64,000 nt of DNA from Truepera radiovictrix DSM 17093 (GCF_000092425.1 NC_014221.1:3043001-3107000); one strand, 5' to 3'; counted from the stretch's first letter, positions 1-9,640 are shown. Notes: generated from the letters alone by a model not told the origin. A program made the numbers and translations.

Positions 1-190
1 GATCGCCGACGACGTCGAGCTGACCGTCTCCGACATCAGCGAAGAGGACGCCGTGCTGATCGCGGCCGAGCTGCGCAGCATGGGCGTCAGGGCTATCGTG
101 CAGGGTTCGCGCATCTGCTCGAAGTGCGGCCAGCGGGTGCCGGAGCAGGCCTTTTGCATCGCCTGTCGCGCCAAGCTCACCCCGAGTTAA
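1..190 (+). CDS. C-terminal part of a zinc-ribbon protein (5' end outside window)
   Basis: Reading from base 2, an open frame runs to the TAA at 188-190 and encodes about 62 residues. The last 30 residues contain two CxxC pairs (CSKC and CIAC) separated by ten residues, a treble-clef or zinc-ribbon pattern expected to bind one Zn. The part before it looks like a small alpha/beta segment ending in a typical hydrophobic strand. The start lies outside the window, so the family cannot be named. The gene is followed by a terminator-like hairpin. Confidence 0.6.
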   Translation, partial: IADDVELTVSDISEEDAVLIAAELRSMGVRAIVQGSRICSKCGQRVPEQAFCIACRAKLTPS

Positions 191-209
191 ACGCCTCTAG
201 CACCCCCCA

Positions 210-230
210 CGTTGGTGACAACGGCGTTTT
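210..230 (+). terminator. Terminator-like hairpin after the first gene
   Basis: Bases 210-214 (CGTTG) pair with 219-223 (CAACG) around a GTGA loop, followed by GCGTTTT. The stem is short and the U tract is only four bases, so strength is uncertain. A weak -35/-10 pair (TTGGTG at 212-217, TATTGT at 235-240, 17-bp spacer) overlaps it and could serve the next gene. Confidence 0.4.
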
Positions 231-351
231 GGGGTATTGTGGCCTACATCGCTCTTTAGCGGACGCCTCGAGATAGCGCGTCCCAGCTCGCGGCATCCCT
301 GTCGGTCCCGCTGAGAGCGACGTGCTCACCCAACCCGGCTAAGGAGGCCCC

Positions 352-1200
352 ATGCTCGCCATTATTACCGACTCGACGTGCGACCTACCCGCCGAGGAGC
401 TCGAGCAGCTCGGCGTGCGGCGCGTGCCGCTCTACGTCAACTTCAAAGGGGGGGTGTACCGCGACTGGCTCGAGATCACCCCCAAAGACATCATCGAGGG
501 GGTGCAAGCGGGCGCGCCGATCCCGAGCACCAGCCAACCGAGCCCGCAGGACTTTACCGACGCCTACGACGCCGCCAAAGCCGAAGGGGCCGACGAGATC
601 CTCTGCATCACCATCTCGAGCGGGCTTTCGGGCACCTACGCCTCGGCGACCCTCGCCGCCGAACGCCCCGACATCAAGGTGCACGTCTTCGACTCGCGAG
701 CGGCGAGCTTGGGCATCGCCATGATGGTTAAGCGCGCGGTCGCCCTGCGCGACGCGGGCGCGGGGATCGACGCGATCTTGGCCGAGCTCGAGCGCCTGCG
801 CGCGCAGGCGCTTTTGCGCTTTACCGTCGGCACGCTCGACTTCCTCAAGAAAAACGGCCGCATCGGGGGGGCGCGGGCGCTCCTCGGCAGCCTCCTCAAC
901 GTCAAACCCATCTTGTCGGTCACCGACGGCAAGGTCTCGCCGGTCGGGCGCGCGCGGGGGAGCAAAAAGGCCACCAAGATGATGCTCGACGACCTCGAGG
1001 CGCTCCAAAAGCAGGGGACGCCGGTCGTCTACTTTCTGCATATCCAAGACCCCGGGGCGGCCCAAGCGCTCCGCGAGGAGCTGCGGGCGCGCAACGTCCC
1101 CTTCGAGGACGGCGGCACCTACGAGATCGGCGCGGTGATCGCCACCCACGTCGGCCCCGGCACCTACGGCTTCTACGCCTACCCGGCGCCGCCAGCGTAA
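352..1200 (+). CDS. DegV family (fatty-acid-binding) protein
   Basis: The 282-residue product begins with the DegV signature TDSTCDLP and has the TSQPSP motif near residue 60 plus the conserved SGLSGTY segment near residue 90. DegV/FakB proteins bind a fatty acid between two alpha/beta domains; in firmicutes FakB presents exogenous fatty acids to the kinase FakA. Length is normal. The ATG is preceded by AAGGAGG at the right distance, so the start is secure. No FakA-like kinase lies nearby, so ligand and partner are unknown. Confidence 0.9.
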   Translation: MLAIITDSTCDLPAEELEQLGVRRVPLYVNFKGGVYRDWLEITPKDIIEGVQAGAPIPSTSQPSPQDFTDAYDAAKAEGADEILCITISSGLSGTYASATLAAERPDIKVHVFDSRAASLGIAMMVKRAVALRDAGAGIDAILAELERLRAQALLRFTVGTLDFLKKNGRIGGARALLGSLLNVKPILSVTDGKVSPVGRARGSKKATKMMLDDLEALQKQGTPVVYFLHIQDPGAAQALREELRARNVPFEDGGTYEIGAVIATHVGPGTYGFYAYPAPPA

Positions 1201-1260
1201 GCGCGGCCCCCGCGAGGTTTTTCATCTCGGCGCGGCAAGCGCGCTCCTTAAGATGCGGGG

Positions 1261-2742
1261 GTGTTTGCTCAGCTCACCTCTGCTACCACCCTAGGCGTCA
1301 ACGCCTTCGCCGTTCAGGTCGAGGTCGACGTCTCGGGGGGGCTCCCCGGCATGCTCATCGTGGGGCTGCCCGATGCCGCCGTGCAGGAGTCGCGCGAACG
1401 GGTGCGCGCGGCGGTGCGCAACGCCGGGCTCCCCTTCCCCGCGTCGCGCATCGTGGTCAACCTGGCCCCCGCCGACGTCCGCAAAGAGGGGCCAATGTTC
1501 GACCTGCCGATCGCGCTCGCGGTGCTGCTCGCCCAGGGCGTCATCCCGCAGAGCGCCCTCGACAGGACGCTCGTCGCGGGTGAGCTCGCCCTCGACGGCT
1601 CGCTGCGGCCCGTGCGCGGCGCCATCAACCTGGCGCTCTACGCCGCCCAAGCGGGGGTCACGCGCCTGCTTCTGCCCCCCGCGAGCGCCCCCGAAGCGGC
1701 CGCCGTCGGGGAGATTGCGGTCTACGCGCCCGCCACGCTCGCCCAAACGGTCGCCTTTCTCACCGGTGAGCTGCCGCTAGCACCCGTCGCCCCCGAGGCT
1801 TCCGAACCCGCCCCGCCCCCCCTCGATCTTTTCGACATCAAGGGCCAGAGCGCCGCCAAACGCGCCCTCGAGGTCGCCGCCGCGGGCGCTCACAACCTGC
1901 TCCTTACGGGGCCGCCGGGGAGCGGCAAGACGATGCTCGCGCGGCGGCTCCCCGGGCTCCTGCCGCCGCTCACGCGCGAGGGTGCTATTGAGGTGACCCG
2001 CATCCACTCGGCGGCGGGGCTGCACTGCGGCGGGCTCGTCCACGCCCCCCCCTTTCGCAGCCCGCACCACACCGTCTCGGACGCCGGCCTCATCGGCGGG
2101 GGGAGCGTCCCGCGCCCCGGCGAGGTCTCCTTGGCGCACCGCGGCGTCCTCTTTATGGACGAGTTCCCCGAATTTTCGCGGCGGGCTCTAGAGGTTCTGC
2201 GCCAACCCCTCGAGGACGGCGTCGTCACCATTAGCCGCGCCCGCGCCGCGCTCACCTTCCCCGCGCGGTTTATGCTCGTCGCCGCCCAGAACCCCTGCCC
2301 CTGCGGCTTTTACGGCGACCCGCAGCGGAGCTGCTCGTGCGCCCCCGGAGCGCGCCAACGCTACCGCGAACGCCTCAGCGGGCCGCTTCTAGACCGCATC
2401 GACCTGCGCCTCAGCGTCCCGCGGCTCGCCCCCGAAGAGCTGCTGCGCGCCCCGCCGGGCGAACCGAGCGCGCGGGTGCGGGAGCGGGTGGTGGCGGCGC
2501 GCACGCGCGCGCTCGAACGCCAAGGGGTGCCCAACGCCGAACTCGGCGGCGCGGCGCTCCGCCGGCACGCCGCTTTAGGCGCGAGCGCGGTGGCGTTCGC
2601 GCAGACGCTCGCCAAGCAGCTCGGCCTCTCCGGACGCGGCTTCGACCGGCTTTTGCGCGTCGCGCGCACCGTCGCCGACCTCGCCGGCGCTAGCCAGCTC
2701 GAGGAGGCGCACCTCGCCGAGGCGGCTGCGTACCGCGCCTAG
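1261..2742 (+). CDS. comM: YifB/ComM-family Mg-chelatase-like AAA+ ATPase
   Basis: The 493-residue protein has the N-terminal ChlI-like fold, a Walker A (GPPGSGKT) near residue 220, a Walker B ending in LFMDE, and the cysteine-rich [10 protein letters not shown] segment typical of YifB/ComM. ComM is a hexameric helicase that drives branch migration during natural transformation. The GTG start at 1261 has no Shine-Dalgarno sequence but lies 6 nt after a -10-like TAAGAT (1249-1254), so a leaderless transcript is likely. The end overlaps the convergent small membrane gene by 4 bp. Confidence 0.92.
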   Translation: MFAQLTSATTLGVNAFAVQVEVDVSGGLPGMLIVGLPDAAVQESRERVRAAVRNAGLPFPASRIVVNLAPADVRKEGPMFDLPIALAVLLAQGVIPQSALDRTLVAGELALDGSLRPVRGAINLALYAAQAGVTRLLLPPASAPEAAAVGEIAVYAPATLAQTVAFLTGELPLAPVAPEASEPAPPPLDLFDIKGQSAAKRALEVAAAGAHNLLLTGPPGSGKTMLARRLPGLLPPLTREGAIEVTRIHSAAGLHCGGLVHAPPFRSPHHTVSDAGLIGGGSVPRPGEVSLAHRGVLFMDEFPEFSRRALEVLRQPLEDGVVTISRARAALTFPARFMLVAAQNPCPCGFYGDPQRSCSCAPGARQRYRERLSGPLLDRIDLRLSVPRLAPEELLRAPPGEPSARVRERVVAARTRALERQGVPNAELGGAALRRHAALGASAVAFAQTLAKQLGLSGRGFDRLLRVARTVADLAGASQLEEAHLAEAAAYRA

Positions 2743-2996
2743 CGCGGCCCCCTACCGCTCACCCCGGGTTCACCAGCGCCCTCTGCACCCCCCTCTGGCT
2801 CCTCCTGCATAGAGGGCGCGGCGTCCCGCTCGGGCGGCAGCGCCTTGGGCTCCCTGGACTGCCGGTACTCGTGCACCAGGTAGGAGATGATGTAACCGAT
2901 GCCGGCTCCCATGGCCGCGATGCCGACGAACAGCACCGTGTAGAGCAGCACCTGATAGAGCGGCAGAGGGATGTCGAAGCGCGGACCGAAGCTCAC
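2739..2996 (-). CDS. Small single-span membrane protein
   Basis: I chose the GTG at 2996 (85 residues, beginning [14 protein letters not shown]) because GGAAAGGGGG lies just upstream and the longer reading adds an uncharacteristic basic extension. It has one transmembrane helix at about residues 12-40 and a charged, Pro/Glu-rich cytoplasmic tail. It is divergent from the cytochrome oxidase operon. I recognise no family; a small oxidase- or envelope-associated role is only a guess. Confidence 0.55.
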   Translation of the reverse strand: MSFGPRFDIPLPLYQVLLYTVLFVGIAAMGAGIGYIISYLVHEYRQSREPKALPPERDAAPSMQEEPEGGAEGAGEPGVSGRGPR

Positions 2997-3194
2997 CCCG
3001 CGCCCCCTTTCCAACGTGCGTCCATACCTCACCTTACACGCCTCGGATCCCCGCGCCCCTAGCACCACCCCGCGTGTGATAGATTAGGCGGGTAGGACGA
3101 CCTCACAACCCATAGATGGCTACGGCGAACGCTAGCTCCCCCCGATCAACCTGTACGGTCCAGCGAGCGGGGCGCTAGCCGCGAAGGAGGAAGG

Positions 3195-4259
3195 GTGGAA
3201 CGATTGAGGCGGCCCCAAAGGGGCCTGTGGGGAGCCGTTCTCCTGGCAGGGCTCCTCAGCGGTTGCGCCATCGACGGTCCGCAGTCCATTTTCAACCACG
3301 CCGGACCGATCGCGCGCGCGCAAGGGGAGCTCTTTATCTATATCTTCTGGTTTGCCGTCGGCGTCTTTGCCGTCGTCACCGCCGCCCTCGTCTACACCGT
3401 GGTGCGTTACCGCAGGCGCGGCGACGACACGGTGCCCGAGCAGGTTCACGGTGTCGCGTGGCTCGAGGCGCTCTGGACCGCCGCCCCCGCGGTGATCCTG
3501 GTGCTCATCGGGGTGCCGACCGTGTCACTCATCTTCGCCACGGAGCGCCGCATCGAACCCACCGAGGCGGACCTGCACGTCAACGTCACCGGCTACCAGT
3601 GGTGGTGGCAGTTCGAGTACCCCGAGCTGGGCATCACCACCGCCAACGAGCTCCACATCCCGACCCATCGCCGCATCGTCTTACACCTCCATTCGGGGGA
3701 CGTGTTGCACTCGTTTTGGGTGCCGCGCCTAGCGGGCAAACGCGACCTCATCCCCAACCAAGACAACCAGCTCTGGTTTATCGCCGAGGAACCGGGAACG
3801 TACTACGGCCAGTGCGCCGAGCTCTGCTTGGGCGCGCACGCCTACATGCGCTTTCGGGTGATCGCCAGCGACGAGGCCAGCTTTCGGGCGTGGGCCGCGG
3901 ACTTTCAGGGGGCGGCGCAGACGGTCGCCCAGACGCTCGGCGCCGAGGCCGCAGCCGGCCGCGAGCTCTTTAAAACCAAAGGCTGCGCGACCTGCCACGC
4001 GGTCGCGGGCTACGCCGAGGGCCAGAAGGGCCCCGACCTCACCCACTTCGGTCAGCGCACGACGCTCGCCGCCGGTTGGGTCGAGAACACCCCCGAAAAC
4101 CTCGCTGCGTGGCTTAGGGATCCCCAGGCGATCAAACCGGGCAACTACATGCCCACGCTCTGGGCGCCCGACGACCCCAACCGCGACGCCGAGATCGCCG
4201 CTCTGGTCGCCTACTTGCACAGCCTAGGACGCAAAGGCGAGCAGCAGGCGCAGCGGTAA
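3195..4259 (+). CDS. ctaC: Cytochrome c oxidase subunit II with fused cytochrome c domain (caa3 type)
   Basis: The 354-residue lipoprotein has a lipobox (LLSGC), two transmembrane helices, a cupredoxin domain and a C-terminal cytochrome c domain. CuA ligands are visible: H172, C207, the glutamate between the cysteines, C211, H215 and M218. The heme c motif is CATCH (C264, C267, H268), with M319 in NYMPTL as likely axial ligand. The protein takes electrons from cytochrome c and passes them through CuA to subunit I. The GTG start follows AAGGAGGAAGG. It is the first gene of the oxidase operon. Confidence 0.96.
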   Translation: MERLRRPQRGLWGAVLLAGLLSGCAIDGPQSIFNHAGPIARAQGELFIYIFWFAVGVFAVVTAALVYTVVRYRRRGDDTVPEQVHGVAWLEALWTAAPAVILVLIGVPTVSLIFATERRIEPTEADLHVNVTGYQWWWQFEYPELGITTANELHIPTHRRIVLHLHSGDVLHSFWVPRLAGKRDLIPNQDNQLWFIAEEPGTYYGQCAELCLGAHAYMRFRVIASDEASFRAWAADFQGAAQTVAQTLGAEAAAGRELFKTKGCATCHAVAGYAEGQKGPDLTHFGQRTTLAAGWVENTPENLAAWLRDPQAIKPGNYMPTLWAPDDPNRDAEIAALVAYLHSLGRKGEQQAQR

Positions 4260-4264
4260 CCTCC

Positions 4265-4303
4265 GCAGGAGACACTCGCAGGAGACACCCGTAGGAGACA
4301 CCA
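4265..4303 (+). repeat. Three 13-bp tandem repeats, each holding a Shine-Dalgarno sequence
   Basis: The unit is close to GYAGGAGACACYC and occurs at 4265, 4278 and 4291. The last copy runs into the subunit I ATG, so AGGAGA is presented three times, 13 bp apart, in the 43-bp gap between subunits II and I. Only the third copy is correctly spaced for initiation. Confidence 0.85.
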
Positions 4304-6270
4304 TGGCGATTGGCAGACACCCCCTCCCGCAAACCCCCAGTCAGCGCGCCCTCCTCAAACGCCCAACGGCCGAGACGGGTTTGTGGAGCTGGCTCACCAC
4401 CGTCGACCACAAACGCCTCGGCATCCTCTACTTTCTGACCACCTTTACCTTTTTTATCCTGGGTAGCGTCGAAGCCTTTATCATCCGCTTGCAGCTCGCC
4501 GCCCCCACGCAGCAGCTCGTCTCCCCCGACCTTTACAACCAGCTCTTTACCGTCCACGGCGTGACGATGATCTTTCTCGCCGTCATGCCCCTCGGCACGG
4601 CTTTCGCCAACTACTTCGTGCCGCTACAGATCGGCGCGCGCGACCTCGCCTTCCCGCGCCTCAACGCCTTCGGGTACTGGGCGTATGTGGCGGGCGGGCT
4701 GATCCTCTACTCGAGCTTTTTTCTGGGGGGCGCCCCTGACGCGGGCTGGTTCGCCTACGCCCCCATGACCCTGCGTGAGCATAGCCCCACCGCCGGCATC
4801 GACTTCTACGTCGTCGGCCTTCTCATCAGCGGGATCGGCACGCTCGTGACCGCCATGAACCTGATCGTCACGATCATCAACATGCGCGCTCCGGGGATGA
4901 GCATGATGCGCATGCCGCTCTTTCCCTGGATGATGCTGGTGACCTCGTTCCTGGTCATCTTCGCCTTTCCGCCCCTGACGATCGCGCTCATCCAGCTGCT
5001 CATGGACCGCACCTTCGGAACGCTCTTTTTCAACCCCGCAGCGGGCGGGCTGCCGATCTTGTGGCAGCACCTCTTCTGGATCTTCGGTCACCCGGAGGTC
5101 TACATCGTCATCTTGCCCGCGTTTGGCATTATCAGCGAGGTCATCCCGACGTTTTCGCGCAAACCGCTCTTCGGCTACCCGCTGGTGGTTCTGGCGGGGA
5201 TCTTCATCGGCTTTATGGGCTTTGCGGTCTGGAGCCACCACATGTTCACCACCGGCCTAGGCCCGATGGCGAACGCCGCCTTTGCCATTACAAGCTTTAT
5301 CATCGCCATCCCGACCGGGGTCAAGATCTTTAACTGGATCGCCACCATGTGGGCGGGGCGCATCTGGTTCACCACCGCCATGCTCTTCGCCGTCGCCTTT
5401 ATCTTTACCTTTACGCTGGGGGGCATTACGGGGATCATGGTCGCGGTCCCGCCCTTTGACGCTCAGGCCCAGGACTCGTACTTCGTGGTGGCGCACTTTC
5501 ACTACGTGATGGGGGGCGGGGCGCTCCTGTCGTTTTTTGCGGGCATCTACTACTGGTTTCCCAAGATGACGGGGCGGCTCCTCAGCGAGCGGCTCGGCCG
5601 CTGGGTGTTCGCGCTCGTCGTGGGCGGCTTTCATCTGGTCTTTTTCCCGCAGCACTTTCTCGGCCTCAACGGGATGCCGCGCCGCATCCAGACCTACGAA
5701 GCGGGCATCGGTTGGGACCTCTACAACTTCATCTCGACCATCGGGGTCTTTGTCCTCGGGGCGGGCGTGCTCATCTTTATCTACAGCCTGCTGCGCGACC
5801 TGCGCCACGGCGAACTCGCCGGCGACGACCCGTGGGACGGGCGGACGCTCGAGTGGAGCATCCCCTCCCCCCCACCGCACTACGACTTCGCCGACCTGCC
5901 CGTCGTCAAAGACCGCGACCCCGTTTGGCTCGCCAAGCATCCCGAGCTCGTCGAGCGCCGCGACCCCTTGTCCGAAGGGGCCGACGACGACGCCGACACG
6001 CCCAACACCCCCGACGAGGCCGACCTCAGCGTCCACCTCCCGGGGCAGTCGTGGTACCCCTTTCTGGCCTCCGTGGGGCTTTTCGTGGGCGGCTTTGCGC
6101 TCATCTACCACAACTGGCTCCTCGGCACCCTGGCGCTCGGCTTTATCACCCTCTGCATCTACGCGTGGGCCTTCGAGGGGGTCGGCGGCACCTACATCAC
6201 GATCGACCCCGAGCGCCGTAAAACCGGCCTCGCAGCGATCGCAGCCAAACAGACGAAAGGGGCGTCATGA
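4303..6270 (+). CDS. ctaD: Cytochrome c oxidase subunit I (A1 type, extended C-terminus)
   Basis: The 655-residue catalytic subunit of the proton-pumping oxidase shows all expected ligands: low-spin heme a H85 and H400, CuB H263 with the cross-linked Y267 in GHPEVY, H312 and H313, and heme a3 H398. The GHPEVY glutamate (E265) and K341 in the K channel mark an A1-type enzyme. After the core, a charged linker leads to two extra helices (about residues 585-635) resembling the first helices of subunit III, as in caa3 oxidases whose subunit III has only five helices. The ATG follows the third tandem AGGAGA. Confidence 0.97.
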   Translation: MAIGRHPLPQTPSQRALLKRPTAETGLWSWLTTVDHKRLGILYFLTTFTFFILGSVEAFIIRLQLAAPTQQLVSPDLYNQLFTVHGVTMIFLAVMPLGTAFANYFVPLQIGARDLAFPRLNAFGYWAYVAGGLILYSSFFLGGAPDAGWFAYAPMTLREHSPTAGIDFYVVGLLISGIGTLVTAMNLIVTIINMRAPGMSMMRMPLFPWMMLVTSFLVIFAFPPLTIALIQLLMDRTFGTLFFNPAAGGLPILWQHLFWIFGHPEVYIVILPAFGIISEVIPTFSRKPLFGYPLVVLAGIFIGFMGFAVWSHHMFTTGLGPMANAAFAITSFIIAIPTGVKIFNWIATMWAGRIWFTTAMLFAVAFIFTFTLGGITGIMVAVPPFDAQAQDSYFVVAHFHYVMGGGALLSFFAGIYYWFPKMTGRLLSERLGRWVFALVVGGFHLVFFPQHFLGLNGMPRRIQTYEAGIGWDLYNFISTIGVFVLGAGVLIFIYSLLRDLRHGELAGDDPWDGRTLEWSIPSPPPHYDFADLPVVKDRDPVWLAKHPELVERRDPLSEGADDDADTPNTPDEADLSVHLPGQSWYPFLASVGLFVGGFALIYHNWLLGTLALGFITLCIYAWAFEGVGGTYITIDPERRKTGLAAIAAKQTKGAS

Positions 6271-6878
6271 GCACCCTGTCGCACACCCCGGCGGCGGCGG
6301 AACACGCCGAACACCGCAGCACCAGCCTGTCAGACCGCAAGCTCCTGATGTGGATCTTTCTCGCCTCGGACTGCATGTTTTTCGCCGCGCTGATCGGCAC
6401 CTACTTGGTCTACAAGGGGCGCAGCTTGGTCGGCCCCTACCCGACCGAGATCCTCGACATCCCGCTGACCACCATCAGCACCTTTGTGCTCCTCATGTCG
6501 AGCTTTCTCATGGTGCTCGCGCTGCACGCCATCCGCCTAGGCGACATCCCCAAGTTCCGCCTCTGGACGCTCGGGGTCTGCCTCTTCGGCTCCATCTTTT
6601 TGGGGTTTCAGGTCTACGAGTTTAGCCACTTCGTCCACGAAGGGCTCACCCTGCAGCGCAACCTCTTCGGTACCACCTTCTTTACCCTGACCGGCACCCA
6701 CGGCATTCACGTGTCGGTCGGGGTGCTCTGGCTGCTCTCGCTGCTTATCACCTCGTACGTGCGCCCGATGAGCGCCAAAGACGCCCTGGGGGTCGAGATC
6801 GCGGGGCTCTACTGGCACTTCGTCGACATCGTCTGGATCGTCATCTTCACCGCCGTCTACTTGGTCGAGTTTATCTAG
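6267..6878 (+). CDS. ctaE: Cytochrome c oxidase subunit III (five-helix form)
   Basis: The 203-residue membrane protein has five hydrophobic segments and the conserved EFSHFVHEG, GTHGIHVSVG and YWHFVDIVWI motifs of subunit III. The two helices missing from the usual seven appear to be at the end of subunit I. The start overlaps the subunit I stop (ATGA), indicating translational coupling. Subunit III stabilises the proton-uptake side of subunit I. Confidence 0.96.
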   Translation: MSTLSHTPAAAEHAEHRSTSLSDRKLLMWIFLASDCMFFAALIGTYLVYKGRSLVGPYPTEILDIPLTTISTFVLLMSSFLMVLALHAIRLGDIPKFRLWTLGVCLFGSIFLGFQVYEFSHFVHEGLTLQRNLFGTTFFTLTGTHGIHVSVGVLWLLSLLITSYVRPMSAKDALGVEIAGLYWHFVDIVWIVIFTAVYLVEFI

Positions 6879-6885
6879 GAGGCCC

Positions 6886-8280
6886 ATGCACAAGCCCGAG
6901 CACGAAACCTCGCCGCACAAACCGGAGGGCCACCCCGAGGCGCACGGTAGCAGCGTCGGTTTCTACATCTTCGTCGCGGTGGTGCTCGCGATTATCACCT
7001 ACATCGAGTTCGCGCTGGTCGAGCACCAAGAGACCTGGTTCGCCTGGATGTCGCGCCCCTGGCTCTTTTTCTGGTTGGTCGTGCTCTCAGCCATCAAGTT
7101 CTTGATGGTGGTAATGTTTTTTATGCACCTCAAACAGGACCACCGCGCGTTCACCGGCTTTTTCTCCTCAGGTATGGTCATCGCCGTCGGGACCCTGGCG
7201 GCGCTCGCGGCGCTCTTTAGCGTGCGCAGCATCGCCGAAGCGCAGGCGCCGGCCGAACCCGAAGGCGCCCCCACGGAGGCGCACGGGGCGCCTCACAGCG
7301 ACCCCCAAGGCGACCCCCACGGTGATCCTCACGCCATCGGGGCCGACTTCGGGCTCGAGGACAACCGCGACCCCCTCGAGCGCTTCGCCCACCCCGCACC
7401 CAAAACGCAGGACGTCACCCGCACCGAGCTCCGCCCGACCCTCCCGGGCAGCGCAGACGGCAGCGGCGCCGGGCTCGGCGCCGACGTTTTGGCGATGACT
7501 GGCGGGGCGCTCCCGAGCGCCTCTACCGAGGACCCGCTGGTCAACCCGACGGGCCTCATCGTCGGCGAGTCCCCCTTCCCGCTCGCCGAAGCGGCCCCCG
7601 AGATCACCCTGCCGAACTTTTTCGCGGCCGACGGTACCCCGCAGCCGCTCGCAGGCACCCCAGCCGAGGGCGAGGCCACCGAAGAGGCCGCGGCGCCCCC
7701 CGCGGAGACCGACGCCGCGCAGGCTGAGGCCGAACAAACTGGCACCGAACAACCCGAGGCGGCGCAAACCGACACGGCACCAACCGACGCCACGCAACCC
7801 GACACCGCAGACACCGCGGCGGCGCCAGCCGAAACCGCCCCCGCCGAGGCGGGCGCGCCTTTGCTGCGCGAGGTCGACGTCAGCACCGGCGAGGGCGTCT
7901 ACACCGCCAACTGCGCCTCGTGCCACCAGGCCAACGGTCAGGGGCTCCCGGGGGCCTTCCCGCCGCTCGCCGGCCACGTCCCCGACCTCGCGCTCGCCGA
8001 GGGCGGCCGCGACTACCTCGTGCAGCTCCTCCTCTACGGCCTCCAAGGGGAAGTCGGGGTCGAGGGCCAAGCCTATAACGGCGTGATGCCCGCTTGGCCG
8101 CAGCTCTCCGACGAGCAGATCGCGGGCGTGCTCAACTACACGTTGAGCGCGTGGGACAACCTCGAGCGCATGCCCGAGGACTACCCCGCGTTTACCCCCG
8201 ACGACGTCGCCGCCCAGCGCGACGCTGGCCTCTCCCCCGCCGACGTCTACGAACGGCGGCAGGCCTTAGAGCTGCCCTGA
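6886..8280 (+). CDS. Cytochrome oxidase subunit IV fused to a cytochrome c domain
   Basis: Residues 20-120 form three transmembrane helices with the pattern of prokaryotic subunit IV (CtaF/CyoD, including KFLMVVMFFMHLKQDH). A linker of about 200 residues, rich in Ala, Glu, Thr and Pro, follows, and a class I cytochrome c domain ends the protein, with heme motif CASCH (C343, C346, H347) and a likely axial methionine M401 in GVMPAW. The start lies 7 nt after subunit III with AGGAGG in front. Normal subunit IV is about 100 residues, so this is a fusion that gives the oxidase a second tethered cytochrome c. Confidence 0.9.
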   Translation: MHKPEHETSPHKPEGHPEAHGSSVGFYIFVAVVLAIITYIEFALVEHQETWFAWMSRPWLFFWLVVLSAIKFLMVVMFFMHLKQDHRAFTGFFSSGMVIAVGTLAALAALFSVRSIAEAQAPAEPEGAPTEAHGAPHSDPQGDPHGDPHAIGADFGLEDNRDPLERFAHPAPKTQDVTRTELRPTLPGSADGSGAGLGADVLAMTGGALPSASTEDPLVNPTGLIVGESPFPLAEAAPEITLPNFFAADGTPQPLAGTPAEGEATEEAAAPPAETDAAQAEAEQTGTEQPEAAQTDTAPTDATQPDTADTAAAPAETAPAEAGAPLLREVDVSTGEGVYTANCASCHQANGQGLPGAFPPLAGHVPDLALAEGGRDYLVQLLLYGLQGEVGVEGQAYNGVMPAWPQLSDEQIAGVLNYTLSAWDNLERMPEDYPAFTPDDVAAQRDAGLSPADVYERRQALELP

Positions 8281-8281
8281 G

Positions 8282-9082
8282 ATGACCGGGCGCTGGCTCT
8301 TAGACCCCGTGCTGATCGGCGGCCTCGTCACGCTGGCGCTCGTCTACGCCCTCCTCACCGGCCCCTTGCGCCACCGCCTTGCGCCCGGCACCCCCTATCC
8401 GCGGCGCAAGGCGCGCTTCTTTTACGCCGCCATCCTCGCGCTCTACCTCACCGAGGGCTCGCCGCTGCACGACTTCGCCGAGGTCTACTCCTTTAGCGCG
8501 CACATGCTCCAGCACATGCTCTTAAGCTACCTCGCGCCGAGCCTGATGCTGCGCGGGCTCCCCGACTGGGTCCTGCGCCCTTTGCTCCTGCACCCCCGCG
8601 TCAAACCCGTCGCCAAGGTGCTCACCCACCCGGTGGTGGCGTTTTCGGTGTTTAGCCTCTTTTTTTCACTCTGGCACATCCCCGTCATCTACGAGGGGGC
8701 GCTCCGGAACCCCGCGCTGCACCACCTCGAGCACGTCCTCTTCTTCATCGCCGCCCTGATGCTCTGGTGGCCGCTCCTCAGCCCGCTGCCCGAGCTGCCG
8801 CGCCTCTCGTACGCGGGCGCTTTGGTCTACCTCTTCGTGCTCCCCATCGCCCAGCTGCCCGTATTTGCGGCGGTGACCTTTGCCGATCACGCGATCTACC
8901 CCACCTACGCCAGCGTCCCCCATCACCCCTTCGGCGACGCCCACGCCGACCAGGTCTTCGGCGGGGCGCTCATGAAAGTGGGCGGGCTTTTCACCTTTGG
9001 GCTCCCCTTTATCCTGACGTTTTTCGCGTGGTACCGGCAGGACAACCCGTCGCACTACCGCAGGCGCGCCTCGACGCCTTGA
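8282..9082 (+). CDS. ctaG: Cytochrome c oxidase assembly factor CtaG (Caa3_CtaG family)
   Basis: The 266-residue protein has six to seven predicted transmembrane helices and conserved histidine-rich segments (HMLQHMLLSYLAP, SLWHIPV, HHLEHVLFF, DHAIYPTY) of the Bacillus-type CtaG family, which is unrelated to the Cox11-type CtaG. It helps assemble caa3 oxidases, probably in copper delivery. The ATG starts one base after the preceding stop, so it is the last gene of the operon. Confidence 0.92.
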   Translation: MTGRWLLDPVLIGGLVTLALVYALLTGPLRHRLAPGTPYPRRKARFFYAAILALYLTEGSPLHDFAEVYSFSAHMLQHMLLSYLAPSLMLRGLPDWVLRPLLLHPRVKPVAKVLTHPVVAFSVFSLFFSLWHIPVIYEGALRNPALHHLEHVLFFIAALMLWWPLLSPLPELPRLSYAGALVYLFVLPIAQLPVFAAVTFADHAIYPTYASVPHHPFGDAHADQVFGGALMKVGGLFTFGLPFILTFFAWYRQDNPSHYRRRASTP

Positions 9083-9118
9083 GGCGCGCTCGACACCCCG
9101 CGGCAGGAGGTCAGGACC

Positions 9119-9553
9119 ATGCGCAGAGGGCTTCTGCTCGGAGCCGTGAGTATCGGCACCCTTCTGGCAGCCTGCACGAACGCCGCTGAGAGGGGCGACA
9201 GCGTCCACTTTTTGCGCTGGCGCACCCCTACCGAGGGTGTCGAGCTCGCCCTGACCGAAGGTACGCTCGTTTTGGAGGCCTCGTGTCTGCGCCTCCAACC
9301 TCGCTCTGGCGGCACCGACTACGCCCTCATCTGGCCCCTCGAGTTCGGCTTTAAAGCCGAAGGGAACACCGTGACCATCCTCGGCGTAGGAGGTCAGCGC
9401 GTGGCCAAGGTCGGCGATGTGCTCGAGGTAGGAGGTGGCGATTACGGCGAGCTGACGGCCGAGGAGTTCGAGCGCTTCGTCATCGGCAGCCCTCGGTGCG
9501 GCGGACCTTACTGGCGGGTGGGCGGCGTCGAGGTGACGGCCTCCAAACCTTAG
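9119..9553 (+). CDS. Predicted lipoprotein of unknown function
   Basis: The 144-residue product has a lipoprotein signal peptide with lipobox LLAAC at about residue 19. The mature part is mostly beta strand with a cysteine pair (C62 and one near the C-terminus) that could form a disulfide. GGCAGGAGG precedes the ATG. It lies 36 nt after ctaG on the same strand and could be co-transcribed with the oxidase genes, but nothing in it shows a respiratory role. I recognise no family. Confidence 0.7.
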   Translation: MRRGLLLGAVSIGTLLAACTNAAERGDSVHFLRWRTPTEGVELALTEGTLVLEASCLRLQPRSGGTDYALIWPLEFGFKAEGNTVTILGVGGQRVAKVGDVLEVGGGDYGELTAEEFERFVIGSPRCGGPYWRVGGVEVTASKP

Positions 9554-9640
9554 CGCCAACCGGAGCGTCGCGTACCCGCTTGACTGCCTTACGGGTCGCG
9601 CCACCCTCGGCGCCGCTTGGAGGATGCGGTATCGTAACGC

